Source: Nitrospirota bacterium (GTDB taxonomy: Bacteria; Nitrospirota; UBA9217). Taken from it: a DNA stretch of 64,000 bases. Below, piece by piece: positions 51,085 through 60,145 of the stretch; position 1 is the stretch's first letter, and each line of letters opens with the position of its first letter. Location: assembly GCA_021814615.1 (NCBI GenBank), contig JAKAHZ010000002.1, forward strand, positions 18,281 through 82,280. Reading direction: 5' to 3'. Made by a program: the position numbers and the translations under genes. The notes beneath the pieces were generated by a model that was not told where the DNA came from, ran no database searches, and was given only the letters and a program-made list of their open reading frames with translations.

Positions 51085-52833
51085 GTGACTAAAGCCATTC
51101 TATCCGGCAACGAAGCGATCGCCCGCGGGTTCCTCGAAGCGGGCGGCAAGGTGGCGGCGGCCTATCCCGGCACGCCGAGCACCGAGGTGCTCGAGATCCT
51201 CTCGCGCGAGAAGCAGATACACGCCGAATGGTCCACGAACGAAAAAGTGGCGCTCGAAGTGGCGATCGGCGGGTCGCTCGCCGGCGTCCGGGCCCTGGCC
51301 TGCATGAAGCACGTGGGCGTGAACGTGGCCGCGGACCCGCTCATGACCATCGCCTACACGGGCGTGAACGCAGGCCTCGTGCTCATGGCCGCGGACGACC
51401 CGGGCATGTTCAGCTCCCAGAACGAGCAGGACACGCGCCACTACGCCCGCATGGCCAAGATCCCCTGCATCGAGCCGGCGGACTCGGGGGAGGCAAAGGC
51501 CTTTGTGCGAGCAGCCTTCGAGCTCTCTGAGTCCTACGATACGCCGGTCATCCTCCGGACCACGACTCGCGTCTCGCACTGCAAGAGCGTGGTGGAGACG
51601 GCGGAGCCCGTCGCCGTCAAGGACCGCGACCTTGCGAACAACGTTCCCAAGTACGTGATGCTGCCGGCGAACGCCAAGAAGCGGCACCTCCTCGTCGAGG
51701 AGCGGACCAGCAACCTCCGCGACTGGGCAGAAGCGACGGAGCTGAACGTCGTGCAGCAAGGCACCACGGATGTCGGTTTCATCGCCAACGGCGTGGCCTA
51801 CCAGTATGTGCGCGAAGCCTTCCCGGACGCCGCGGTGCTCAAGCTCGGCGTTACCTGGCCGCTGCCGGAGAAGAAGATCAAGGCCTTTGCGGCGACCGTC
51901 AAGAAGCTTGCGATCGTCGAGGAGCTCGACGGCTTCGTCGAGGAGCAGGTGAAGGCCATGGGCGTGACCGTTCACTACGGCAAGGCGCACTTCCCGCCCT
52001 GCGGCGAGCTCACGTCGCGGCTTATCCACGAATCGGTCACCGGAAAGCCGCTCGTCTGCAAGGCGCCGGTGCCGGGCCTCATCATGCGGCCCCCCACGTT
52101 CTGCCCCGGTTGCTCGCACCGCGGGCTCTACACGGTCATCGCCAAGCTCAAGCTCTTCGTCTCCGGCGACATCGGCTGCTATACGCTCGGCGCCCTTCCG
52201 CCTTTCTCGTCCATGCACACCTGCATCTGCATGGGCGCAAGCATCTCGGCTGCCCACGGCATGGCGAGGGGCCTCGCGCTCAAGGGTGTCACGCAGAAGC
52301 CCGTGGCAGTGATCGGCGACTCCACGTTCCTTCACTCCGGCATCACCGGGCTCATCGACATGGTCTACAACGGCGGCGACGCGCTGGTCGTCATCATGAA
52401 CAACGATACGACCGGCATGACCGGCGGCCAGGAGCATCCCGGCACGGGCAGGAGGGCGGGCGGAGCCGATGCGCCGAAGCTTTCCATCGAGAAGCTCTGC
52501 CAGGTCATCGGCGCAAAACGCGTCCGCGAGATCGACGCCTACAACCTGAAGGACCTCGAGAAGATCATGAAAGAGGAGCTGGCAGCTCCGGGTCCTTCGG
52601 TCCTGGTGTCGAACCAGCCCTGCGTGCTCCGGTACAAGGTCGCGAAGAAGGCGCTCGGCGTGGACCGGAAGACCTGTGTGGGATGCAAGGCCTGCCTCAA
52701 GGCGGGCTGCATCGCGCTTTCCTTCGTGGCCGAAGGCAAGACCGGGTATGCGGAGATCGATCCCTTGCTCTGCAACGGCTGCGGCGTCTGCGCCCAGCTT
52801 TGCGCGACGAAGAGCATCGTAGAGCCGAAATAA
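51085..52833 (+). CDS. iorA: Indolepyruvate:ferredoxin oxidoreductase, alpha subunit
   Basis: 582 residues. Oxidatively decarboxylates aryl pyruvates to aryl-CoA, reducing ferredoxin. The N-terminal pyrimidine-binding domain (GNEAIARGFLEAGGKVAAAYPGTPSTE) is followed by the TPP domain (CPGCSHRG, GDIGCYTLG, GDSTFLHSGITGLIDMVYN). Two C-terminal 4Fe-4S motifs (CVGCKACLKAGC and CNGCGVCAQLC) complete the protein. The GTG at 51085 with GAGG six bases upstream is chosen; a TTG four codons earlier is the alternative. It works with iorB downstream. Confidence 0.94.
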   Translation: MTKAILSGNEAIARGFLEAGGKVAAAYPGTPSTEVLEILSREKQIHAEWSTNEKVALEVAIGGSLAGVRALACMKHVGVNVAADPLMTIAYTGVNAGLVLMAADDPGMFSSQNEQDTRHYARMAKIPCIEPADSGEAKAFVRAAFELSESYDTPVILRTTTRVSHCKSVVETAEPVAVKDRDLANNVPKYVMLPANAKKRHLLVEERTSNLRDWAEATELNVVQQGTTDVGFIANGVAYQYVREAFPDAAVLKLGVTWPLPEKKIKAFAATVKKLAIVEELDGFVEEQVKAMGVTVHYGKAHFPPCGELTSRLIHESVTGKPLVCKAPVPGLIMRPPTFCPGCSHRGLYTVIAKLKLFVSGDIGCYTLGALPPFSSMHTCICMGASISAAHGMARGLALKGVTQKPVAVIGDSTFLHSGITGLIDMVYNGGDALVVIMNNDTTGMTGGQEHPGTGRRAGGADAPKLSIEKLCQVIGAKRVREIDAYNLKDLEKIMKEELAAPGPSVLVSNQPCVLRYKVAKKALGVDRKTCVGCKACLKAGCIALSFVAEGKTGYAEIDPLLCNGCGVCAQLCATKSIVEPK

Positions 52834-52855
52834 GAAGGAACCAAAACTATCAGCT

Positions 52856-52953
52856 TTGACACTGATAATGGCCGATGAAGGCCTATGAAAAAGCAGTAAG
52901 ACTGATCATTATCATGCTCCTTCATAGCAGTTCTCAGTGTCCATCAGTGTCAA
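52856..52953. repeat. Inverted-repeat element between iorA and iorB
   Basis: TTGACACTGAT (52856-52866) and ATCAGTGTCAA (52943-52953) are perfect 11-base inverted arms around a 76-base loop with further partial symmetry. It separates two subunits of one enzyme, which is unusual. Confidence 0.6.
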
Positions 52954-52977
52954 GGATTTTTCGACGCGAGGTCTAAC

Positions 52978-53553
52978 GTGAACGTATTCAACATTCTCAT
53001 CGCAGGCGTCGGCGGACAGGGCGTGCTGCTGACGAGCAAGATCATCGCCGAGGCGGCGCTTCTGGCCGGGCTCGACGTGAAGCAGAGCGAGGTGCACGGC
53101 ATGGCGCAGCGCGGCGGCAGCGTGCTCTCCCAGGTGCGCTTCGGCGACAAGGTCTTCTCCCCCATCGTGAACGAAGGGGAGGCGGACCTCCTGATCGGCT
53201 TTGAGCCGCTCGAGACGGCGCGGTACCTGCACTTCCTGCGCGACGGCGCCAGAGTCATCTACAACACGCGGCCCATCGGCACCATCGGCGTGTCCATCGG
53301 CAAGGAGACCTATCCGGCTGACATCCACGAGACGATCAAACAGCACGCCCCTGCCGCGCAGGCCTTCGATGCCACGGCAGCAGCCGTGACGGTCGGCGAA
53401 AAGCGCGCCGTGAACCTGGTGCTGCTCGGCGCGGCGCTGCGCCATCTGCCGATCGATCCGGCCGTCGTGGAGCAGGCGATCACGAATTCGGTGCCCAAGA
53501 AGACCCTGGAGATCAACCGAAAGGCTTTCTTTGCCGGAAAGGCCCAGGCGTAA
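52978..53553 (+). CDS. iorB: Indolepyruvate:ferredoxin oxidoreductase, beta subunit
   Basis: 191 residues, the gamma-type catalytic domain of 2-oxoacid:ferredoxin oxidoreductases: ILIAGVGGQGVLLTSKIIAEAAL, VKQSEVHGMAQRGGSVLSQVRFG and NLVLLGAALRHLPI. It forms the active heterodimer with IorA. It begins with GTG after GAGG and is separated from iorA by a 98-base inverted-repeat element. Confidence 0.93.
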   Translation: MNVFNILIAGVGGQGVLLTSKIIAEAALLAGLDVKQSEVHGMAQRGGSVLSQVRFGDKVFSPIVNEGEADLLIGFEPLETARYLHFLRDGARVIYNTRPIGTIGVSIGKETYPADIHETIKQHAPAAQAFDATAAAVTVGEKRAVNLVLLGAALRHLPIDPAVVEQAITNSVPKKTLEINRKAFFAGKAQA

Positions 53554-53682
53554 GGATCTCCGGCAGGGAGCCGCTTTTCATTTTCTTGACATTCTTGGGA
53601 ATGTGTTGTATCTAATAATCAGCATTACCGTCGGCGGGCATCCGCCGGCCGTGCTGCGCCTGAGAAGGAGGCCGCCGGGTCT

Positions 53683-54456
53683 ATGATTGCCCTGCCCGAT
53701 GCGAACATCCAGGACGCCTGCAAGGCTCTGTTCGGACCTGACACCTGCGTGTCTCCGTCATTCCTGCTTTCCCTCAAACCCAACACGATCAAGACAGCGT
53801 TCCGCAAGAAGGCCAAGGAAACCCATCCCGACCTGTTCACCGCCCATGATCCTGCGGTGCAGAAGCGCCAGGCAGAGATGTTCCGGGTGGTGAACGACGC
53901 CTACGAGATCATGCGGCGGTACTGCGAACGGCGCGACCGCATGCGCGTCCATCCGGTGCGGCGCACCCATGACACCCCCCGGAAACAGCGCACTGCAGAC
54001 GCCACGAGGACCTTCCGCGTCGATGAGGAAGGGTGGCTGTACCGGGGCATCGTGCCCGAGCGGCGGCTCGAGATCGGCAGGTACCTCTATTATCGCGGCC
54101 GCATTCCCTATCATACGCTGCTGCGCGCCCTTGCCTGGCAGATGAAGCAGCGGCCGACCCTGGGAGCGATCGCCAAATCCTGGGGCTGGCTGAGCGACGA
54201 CCAGGTGCGTACGATCCTGGGCCTCCGCAGCTACACGAGCCGTTTCGGCCAGCGGGCGCTCCAGCTCGGCTTCCTGTCGTCCTACCAGGCGCGGCTCCTG
54301 CTCTCCTACCAGCGCACGCTCCAGAAGAAGCTCGGCCAGTATTTCGTCGAGCACGGCCACTTCACCCAGACGGAAATGGACGACCTCGTTGCCGACCTGA
54401 CCCGTCACAATGCACGCTTCCCGCTCATGTCCGTCGCCGAGTGGCGGCGGTCCTGA
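53683..54456 (+). CDS. J-domain protein
   Basis: 257 residues. The N-terminal J-domain has the HPD motif at 48-50 (AFRKKAKETHPDLF) and would stimulate an Hsp70 (DnaK) ATPase. There is no G/F-rich or zinc-finger region. The C-terminal part (about 115-257) is helical with two similar segments (LLRALAWQMKQRPTLGAIAKSWGWLSDDQV and QLGFLSSYQARLLLSYQRTLQKKLGQYFVEHGHFTQ). It is therefore a class C DnaJ with a private partner domain. AAGGAGG lies eleven bases upstream. Confidence 0.8.
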   Translation: MIALPDANIQDACKALFGPDTCVSPSFLLSLKPNTIKTAFRKKAKETHPDLFTAHDPAVQKRQAEMFRVVNDAYEIMRRYCERRDRMRVHPVRRTHDTPRKQRTADATRTFRVDEEGWLYRGIVPERRLEIGRYLYYRGRIPYHTLLRALAWQMKQRPTLGAIAKSWGWLSDDQVRTILGLRSYTSRFGQRALQLGFLSSYQARLLLSYQRTLQKKLGQYFVEHGHFTQTEMDDLVADLTRHNARFPLMSVAEWRRS

Positions 54457-54710
54457 TTCTTTCCTCAAAGCCTTTACCGCGAAGACGCCAAGACACGAAA
54501 AGTCCTTTGGACGCGGATGAACACGGATAGCCTGCATGCTTATATCCGTGTCATACTAATGATCCGCGTTTCGCAACTGCGAACCTCCATCGGGACAATT
54601 TATTCATTGCACTACCTTGCCATTGTTCCATTCCTTTGCTAGGCTCTTGATTGTTGCCGTTGATTCGCTCATGGGAATCCCGGGGAGGAATCTCATATCG
54701 AGGAGGAGCT
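54457..54710. repeat. Intergenic spacer with recurring phrases
   Basis: Contains ACCGCGAAGACGCCAAGACACG and an inverted pair GCGGATGAACACGGATA/TATCCGTGTCATACTAATGATCCGC in pieces. Related phrases occur at 10726-10780. No gene. Confidence 0.45.
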
Positions 54711-54992
54711 ATGAAGAGGATCGTCGCTGTTGCCGTGCTGTTGCTGTTCGTTGCTGCACCGGTCTTTGCCGCAGATACCGTGACCTTGAAGGCCAAGATG
54801 GGGGACGTGACCTTCAATCACAAGGTCCACGGCGAGAAGTTCGGATGTAAGTCTTGCCATCCCACGGAGCCTGCTGCCAAGTTCGAAGTGGGCGGCAAGG
54901 ACCCGGGACACAAGATGTGCCAGGGATGCCATACGGAGAAGAAGGCGGGGCCGCAGGCCTCGAAATGCATGGAATGCCATAAGAAGAAGTAG
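54711..54992 (+). CDS. Periplasmic triheme c-type cytochrome (c7/PpcA-like)
   Basis: 93 residues with a signal peptide cleaved after VFA (about 20), leaving about 72 residues. Three CxxCH heme sites (CKSCH, CQGCH, CMECH) and the extra axial-ligand histidines (FNHKVHGEKFGC, DPGHKMC) match the cytochrome c7 family, such as PpcA of Geobacter. It shuttles electrons across the periplasm, for example to outer-membrane metal-reductase complexes. AGGAGGAGCT precedes the ATG. It is monocistronic and followed by a strong terminator. Confidence 0.92.
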   Translation: MKRIVAVAVLLLFVAAPVFAADTVTLKAKMGDVTFNHKVHGEKFGCKSCHPTEPAAKFEVGGKDPGHKMCQGCHTEKKAGPQASKCMECHKKK

Positions 54993-55007
54993 CGGTGGGC
55001 AATCCCT

Positions 55008-55047
55008 CAAAAAGGCCGGTCTGACAAAGTCAAGACCGGCCTTTTTT
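55008..55047. terminator. Bidirectional intrinsic terminator
   Basis: GGCCGGTCT (55014-55022) pairs perfectly with AGACCGGCC (55033-55041); TTTTTT follows on the plus strand and a matching T-run on the minus strand. It separates the convergent cytochrome and glycosidase-like genes. Confidence 0.85.
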
Positions 55048-55055
55048 ACGATTGC

Positions 55056-56330
55056 TTACTCACTCATGAGCACCGGTTGGCTGCCCACGGAAATTTTTCT
55101 TGCATCGGTCGTCTTCGCTATTCCCAACAGGGTTTCGATCGACACAACATTCAGTTCTTTTGGAATCACCCAATCCCGCGCCGCAGATTGTGTTGTCCAG
55201 AGAATCCATTTTCTTCTGCTGTTCTTTTTGAGACTGCATATCCAGAGATCCTGCTCATTCCGGCAACCGAGGAACTCCGCCCCTTCCAGCCAGTTTACGA
55301 CCTTCCCGTATGCCAGGCCGGCATCCTTAATCTTCCTGGCTCTCGGTTCAACAAGGCCGACGCCGGCATGGTCCCAGGAGTACCAGAAATACCTGTCCAA
55401 TCCTGTAGACCTTCCGAGTACAAGCGATCTCGCCACATACGCCGCGGCGGTATTTGCATCGAGTTTCGTCCAGGCTTTGGGATCTATCCATGTTGGAGTG
55501 GGCGTTCCATCCGTATTTTCTATCCACCAGCCCATCTCGGTATTCCATAGCGGTTTTTTATCCGCCCCATAACGTCGCAGGACGGTTCTCACGGTATGCA
55601 TTCTCTCGACGATTGCTTCCGGGGGATTATTCGTCGAATAGAAGTGTATGCCGATGATATCGGCATACTCTCCACCGCCGGCGGCGAGATATCTGTCGAG
55701 CCAGCCCGCATAATCGGCATGTTCCGTGCTAACCGACGCCGACACCAGAACACAACCCGGATCGTTTTCTTTCAGGATGGCATAGGTTCGTTTCTGGAGA
55801 TCTACCAGCGTGGCAATATTGCCGGTGTAGTATTTTTTCAGATTCACTCCATTCCAGAATTCATAATATTTAATCTTTTTCCTATATCTTCGCGCGACTG
55901 CTTCGACATACTCTTCCCAATCGCTGAAATTCTTCGGTTCCGAGGCATTCCCCGGCCCATAAGCGGACGGTTCCAGGGGGCGCTTTGCCGCCCACGCAGG
56001 CGTCACTCCCAACGGAAGCACCAGCTCAACATGATTCTGTTGAGCCAGCGCCACGTATTGATCCAACTTTTCGAAGCGCCACTGTCCGGGCTGAGGCTCC
56101 AGATCGCGCCAGCTGACGTTCGCATCCCACAGTCGCCAGCTTCCGAATCGCACTTTGGGCCACTCCTCTCGTGCATTCTGCATATGAAGTCCGAAATACT
56201 GTATCGGGACCGGATTCTGCTGATTATCGATACTTGAAGCACCCGTGGCCGCTGGTACGGGCAGACTTTGAGCAATAAACACGATCATCGTAATGACTAC
56301 ATATGCCGTTTTAGTGGTAAAGCTCATCAT
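55056..56330 (-). CDS. Secreted glycoside-hydrolase-like protein lacking the acid/base Glu
   Basis: 424 residues with a signal peptide (cleaved near 29) and a TIM-barrel of the clan-A glycosidase type (GH39/PslG-like). PIQYFGLHMQNA and WRDLEPQPGQWRFEKLDQYVALAQQN open the barrel. The catalytic acid/base loop, normally WNEPN, reads WNGVN at 159-163, so the Glu is Gly161. The nucleophile loop LWNTEMGWW keeps Glu265. This should abolish or alter hydrolysis; it may bind a polysaccharide or act by another route. GGAG five bases before the ATG at 56330. GC is lower than in neighbouring genes, suggesting transfer. Confidence 0.75.
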   Translation of the reverse strand: MMSFTTKTAYVVITMIVFIAQSLPVPAATGASSIDNQQNPVPIQYFGLHMQNAREEWPKVRFGSWRLWDANVSWRDLEPQPGQWRFEKLDQYVALAQQNHVELVLPLGVTPAWAAKRPLEPSAYGPGNASEPKNFSDWEEYVEAVARRYRKKIKYYEFWNGVNLKKYYTGNIATLVDLQKRTYAILKENDPGCVLVSASVSTEHADYAGWLDRYLAAGGGEYADIIGIHFYSTNNPPEAIVERMHTVRTVLRRYGADKKPLWNTEMGWWIENTDGTPTPTWIDPKAWTKLDANTAAAYVARSLVLGRSTGLDRYFWYSWDHAGVGLVEPRARKIKDAGLAYGKVVNWLEGAEFLGCRNEQDLWICSLKKNSRRKWILWTTQSAARDWVIPKELNVVSIETLLGIAKTTDARKISVGSQPVLMSE

Positions 56331-56562
56331 GCGGTCTCCATTTCTCATTTCTTAAGGTAATGAAAGGCGGGGGAGGGCATCAAGAACGCTTCGTTGTTCG
56401 CCGGCTGAAACGGATCGTTTGGATTACGGGCATTGCGCTTCGACGATGATCAGATCACAGCATATCAGCTTGACGAAGCAAGCGCGTCTTCCTTCGACAG
56501 TTCTGCCAAAATCTCTTTATCTTGAATCACGTAATACGGGCGACTGGCGTCCCGGTGCCGGA

Positions 56563-57951
56563 TCAAACCGGAGAAACCGAGGAAAGGTCGATGTCCAGGA
56601 GCCGGATCTTCTGCTGCAGGTTCTGGCGGTGGATGCGGAGGATGCGCGCGGCCTCGGAGATGTTGCCGCCCGATTCGATCAGGGCCGCCATGATCAGGCT
56701 TCGCTCGAACTGGTATTTCGCGTCCTTGAGCGGCATGAGCGGGATCTTCTGCGCTTCGCCGGAGAGCTTCTTCTCTTCGAGGGTGTACTTCGGCAGATCC
56801 TCGCGAAGGATCACCGGCCCGGCGGTGAAGGCGATAGCGTATTCGACGGAGTTCTCGAGCTCGCGGATATTGCCGGGATAATGGTAGTTCATCAAGGCCT
56901 GCATCGCTTCCTTGGCAATGCCCGTGAGCTGCTTCTCCTCGGCCTTGCCCTTGTGCTTCTCCAGGAAATGGTTCACCAGGAGCGGAATATCCTCCGCTCG
57001 CCGGCGGAGCGGCGGCAGCTCGATGGGGATCACGTTCAGGCGGTAGTAAAGGTCCTCGCGGAAGGTCTTGTCGACGATGCACTTCTTCAGGTCCCTGTTC
57101 GTGGCCGCAACGACGCGTACGTTCACGCGCCGGGGCTGGGTGTCGCCGATGCGCAGGAACTCGCCCTCCTGCAGGAGCCGCAGGAGCTTCACCTGGAGCG
57201 GCGTGGCCAGCTCGCCGATCTCGTCCAGGAAGAGCGTGCCCTTGTCCGCCTCCTCGGCCAGGCCCTTCTTGTCGGCGATGGCGCCGGTGAATGCGCCCTT
57301 CACATGCCCGAAGAGCTCGGACTCGATCAGGCCGTCGGGGATCGCGCCGCAGTTCACCGTCACGAACCTCCTGCGGGCGCGGACGCTGTTGGAATGGATC
57401 GCCCGGGCCACGAGCTCCTTGCCCGTGCCGCTCTCGCCCGTGACCAGGACCGTGGATTCGCTCGACGCGGCATGGCGCATGACCCGGAAGACCTCGCGGA
57501 TCTCCGGGCTGTTCCCGATGATGCTCTGGAAGGAGTAGCGCGTCTCGATCTGCGTCCGGAGCGCCAGGTTCTCCTGCTCCAGCCGTTTCTTCTCGAGCGC
57601 CCGGCGGATGGGGATGCGCACCTCGTCGGGCGTGAAGGGCTTGGGAATGTAATCGTAGACGCCCTTCTTGATTGCGTCCACTGCCGAGGGGATCGTGCCG
57701 AAAGCGGTGATGATGATGAAGACGCTGTCCGATTCGATCTCGCGCACCTTGTCGTAGAACTGGATGCCGTCCATGCCGGGCATCTTGAGGTCGGACACGA
57801 TCAGGTCGAAGACGGATTTTTTGACCTTTTCCACGCCGTCGGCGCTGCTGGTCGTCGTCACGACATCGAGCCCCTCGATCTCGAGGATCGCCTTGACCGC
57901 CTCGCACACGCTGGCCTCGTCGTCCACCACGAGCGCTTTCAGTTTATCCAT
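56563..57951 (-). CDS. NtrC-family sigma-54-dependent response regulator
   Basis: 462 residues: receiver (ALVVDDEAS; Asp in LIVSDLKMPGMDG; Lys in YIPKPFTPD), AAA+ (GESGTGKE, GAFTGA, GTLFLDEIGE) and a Fis-type HTH (GNISEAARILRIHRQNLQQKI). It activates sigma-54 promoters and is probably controlled by the kinase encoded immediately upstream, whose gene overlaps by eight bases. Confidence 0.92.
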   Translation of the reverse strand: MDKLKALVVDDEASVCEAVKAILEIEGLDVVTTTSSADGVEKVKKSVFDLIVSDLKMPGMDGIQFYDKVREIESDSVFIIITAFGTIPSAVDAIKKGVYDYIPKPFTPDEVRIPIRRALEKKRLEQENLALRTQIETRYSFQSIIGNSPEIREVFRVMRHAASSESTVLVTGESGTGKELVARAIHSNSVRARRRFVTVNCGAIPDGLIESELFGHVKGAFTGAIADKKGLAEEADKGTLFLDEIGELATPLQVKLLRLLQEGEFLRIGDTQPRRVNVRVVAATNRDLKKCIVDKTFREDLYYRLNVIPIELPPLRRRAEDIPLLVNHFLEKHKGKAEEKQLTGIAKEAMQALMNYHYPGNIRELENSVEYAIAFTAGPVILREDLPKYTLEEKKLSGEAQKIPLMPLKDAKYQFERSLIMAALIESGGNISEAARILRIHRQNLQQKIRLLDIDLSSVSPV

Positions 57952-59608
57952 AGAGCGGCAGCCTCACCCGGAACGTGGTCCCCTTCCCCACGGTGCTCTC
58001 CACGGCGATCTCGCCGCCGTGTTTCTGTATGATACCATAACTGACCGCAAGCCCCAACCCCGTTCCCTTCGTGGCGTCCTTGGTGGTGAAGAAGGGATCG
58101 AAGATCTTGTGCAGGTGCTCCTCGGGGATGCCCTTGCCCGTGTCGGAAAAGACGATCTCCACGTGCCGTTCAGTCCTGCGCGTCCTCACCTCGATCCTGC
58201 CGGGAAGCGTGATGGCATGGATGGCGTTCAGCAGGATGTTCAGGACCACTTGACCCACCTGCGCAGGATCGGCGTAGACCTCGGGCAGGTCGTCGGCAAG
58301 CTCCACGGACAGGTCGATCCCCTTGAAGGCCTCCTGGGCTGCCAGCGATTCGGTGATCTCGCCCACGGGCCGGTTGATGTTGATCTTTTCCGGCTTGATC
58401 ACGCTCTCGCGCCCGAAGTTCAGGAGCTGCCGCACGATCGTGCGGGCCCGGTCCGTCTCTCTGGCCATGAGCTTGAGCTTCTCGTGGCGGGGATCGCTCG
58501 GGGGGCACTGCTCCAGCATGAGGTTGGAAAAGGTGAGGACCGAGGTCAGCGGGTTGTTGATCTCGTGGGCGATCCCGGCAGCCAGCTTGCCGATGGAGGC
58601 CAGCTTCTCCGCCTCCACGAGGCGCGCCTGCTTTTCCTGGATCTGCTTGATCACGTCCTCGAGCGCCCCCAGGGTGTGGTCCAGCTTCCGCTCCATCTGG
58701 TTGAAGGAGTCGGCCAACGCTGCGATCTCGTCATGCCCCGCGACCTTGATGGTCTCGGAAAAATCGCCGCGGGCGATCTTCTTGGTCACGCGCTCCAGGT
58801 CGTGGATGGGATCGACGATGCTCTTGGCAAGCTTGATGTTCACGACCGTGCCGGTGCCGATGATCGCGGCAAGGGCGAGGAAGAGCAGCATGATCGACGT
58901 CTTGATCTTGGCCTCCACCTCCTCCCGCTCGCGTCGGGAGATATTCTCGGTGAAGGTCTGGATGTTCCGGGCCGTGCCGCGCATGCTCTCCACGGACGCG
59001 GCCTCGTCGCGGTACAGGCGGTAGAGGCGCTCCACCATTTCCGCATAGACGCCGACTGCCACATTGCCCTTGAGCGCGGCGCTTGCGACCGCGGTCCGGA
59101 ACCGTTCGAAAGCGGCATCGTTCCGGTCGAGCATGACATTCTTCTCGTGCCGCCGGAGATTCAGAAATGCCTCATGAAGCCCCGGCGCCAGTCCTTGTTC
59201 CACCGCCCTGCCGCGGCGCCGCACCAGTTCTGCCAGCTCGCCCTGGGAGTTGTAATTCGCGGCGATGAGCTCGAAGATCCGTTCGTACTCGGCAAGCGTA
59301 CGCTTGAGCATCGTGAAATCGTCGATGCCGATCTCCGTGATGATCTCCGCCTGAATATTGTCGATCGAATCCTTGAGCGTTCCGAGGTAGCTTCTGAGGG
59401 CGTCGAGATTGGCGGGGTCCCGGTATAGCAGGAAATTCTTCTCGAACCGGCGCACTTCCAGCATGGTGTTCGTGATGTCGTCCGCCGTTTCGACGAGCTT
59501 CAGCCGCGTCCCGATGGTGCGCAGCTCCTTGTAGGCGAAAAAGCCGAGCACGACGGCGAGCAGCATGTAGAGGCCGAACCCCACCAGCAGTTTTTCTCGG
59601 ATTTTCAT
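57944..59608 (-). CDS. Sensor histidine kinase
   Basis: 554 residues. TM1 is at about 7-26 and TM2 at about 232-254, enclosing a helical periplasmic sensor of about 200 residues rich in long helices (VRRFEKNFLLYRDPANLDAL), like four-helix-bundle receptors. A HAMP region, HisKA ([12 protein letters not shown]) and HATPase ([20 protein letters not shown]) follow. It pairs with the NtrC-type regulator downstream. The stimulus is unknown. Confidence 0.9.
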   Translation of the reverse strand: MKIREKLLVGFGLYMLLAVVLGFFAYKELRTIGTRLKLVETADDITNTMLEVRRFEKNFLLYRDPANLDALRSYLGTLKDSIDNIQAEIITEIGIDDFTMLKRTLAEYERIFELIAANYNSQGELAELVRRRGRAVEQGLAPGLHEAFLNLRRHEKNVMLDRNDAAFERFRTAVASAALKGNVAVGVYAEMVERLYRLYRDEAASVESMRGTARNIQTFTENISRREREEVEAKIKTSIMLLFLALAAIIGTGTVVNIKLAKSIVDPIHDLERVTKKIARGDFSETIKVAGHDEIAALADSFNQMERKLDHTLGALEDVIKQIQEKQARLVEAEKLASIGKLAAGIAHEINNPLTSVLTFSNLMLEQCPPSDPRHEKLKLMARETDRARTIVRQLLNFGRESVIKPEKININRPVGEITESLAAQEAFKGIDLSVELADDLPEVYADPAQVGQVVLNILLNAIHAITLPGRIEVRTRRTERHVEIVFSDTGKGIPEEHLHKIFDPFFTTKDATKGTGLGLAVSYGIIQKHGGEIAVESTVGKGTTFRVRLPLYG

Positions 59609-59693
59609 GGTGTGGCGCTATTATAGCGTATGCCCCCGTCAAAAGGAAGGGGCCCGGCGCATGCGCGCCGGACCCCCGGGGGAGAGCGATGAA

Positions 59694-60137
59694 TCAGACC
59701 CAGCAGGGCTCTTTCACGACGTAGACGCAGCAGGGACTGTGGCGCACGACCCGCGCGGCAACGCTTCCAAGCTGAAATCTGCCGCTTCCGTTTCTTCCCC
59801 GGCTGCCGATAACGACGATGTCGATCTTTTCCCGCTCGGCGAAAGCGATGATCTCCTGCGCCGGCGAGTCGCCTATGGCAAGGACCGCGTTCACCGTGCC
59901 GCGGCAGGCGGTCCGGAGCGGGCCGGTCGACCGCTCCAGAAGATCTTCCGCCCGGCGTTTCATGCTTTCGAGCAGGCGGTCCCGCTCGGACGCCGTGAGC
60001 TCCAGATCGATGTCCGCAACCGACGGAACGATCGTCATCACGAACACTGTTGCGGGACGATTGTCCGCCAGGGCCGATACCACCTTGAGTCCCTCCGCCG
60101 CCTGCTGGGAACCGTCGACGGGCACCAGTATCTTCAT
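59694..60137 (-). CDS. Universal stress protein (UspA family)
   Basis: 147 residues. MKILVPVDGSQQAAEGLKVVSALAD, IIAFAEREKIDIVVIGSRGRNGSGRFQLGSVAARVVRHSPCCVYVV contains an intact ATP-binding Usp motif G-x2-G-x9-G-(S/T), unlike the other Usp proteins in the window. It is likely ATP-binding. It lies eight bases downstream of a membrane protein gene in the TauE operon. Confidence 0.88.
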   Translation of the reverse strand: MKILVPVDGSQQAAEGLKVVSALADNRPATVFVMTIVPSVADIDLELTASERDRLLESMKRRAEDLLERSTGPLRTACRGTVNAVLAIGDSPAQEIIAFAEREKIDIVVIGSRGRNGSGRFQLGSVAARVVRHSPCCVYVVKEPCWV

Positions 60138-60145
60138 GGCAACGC

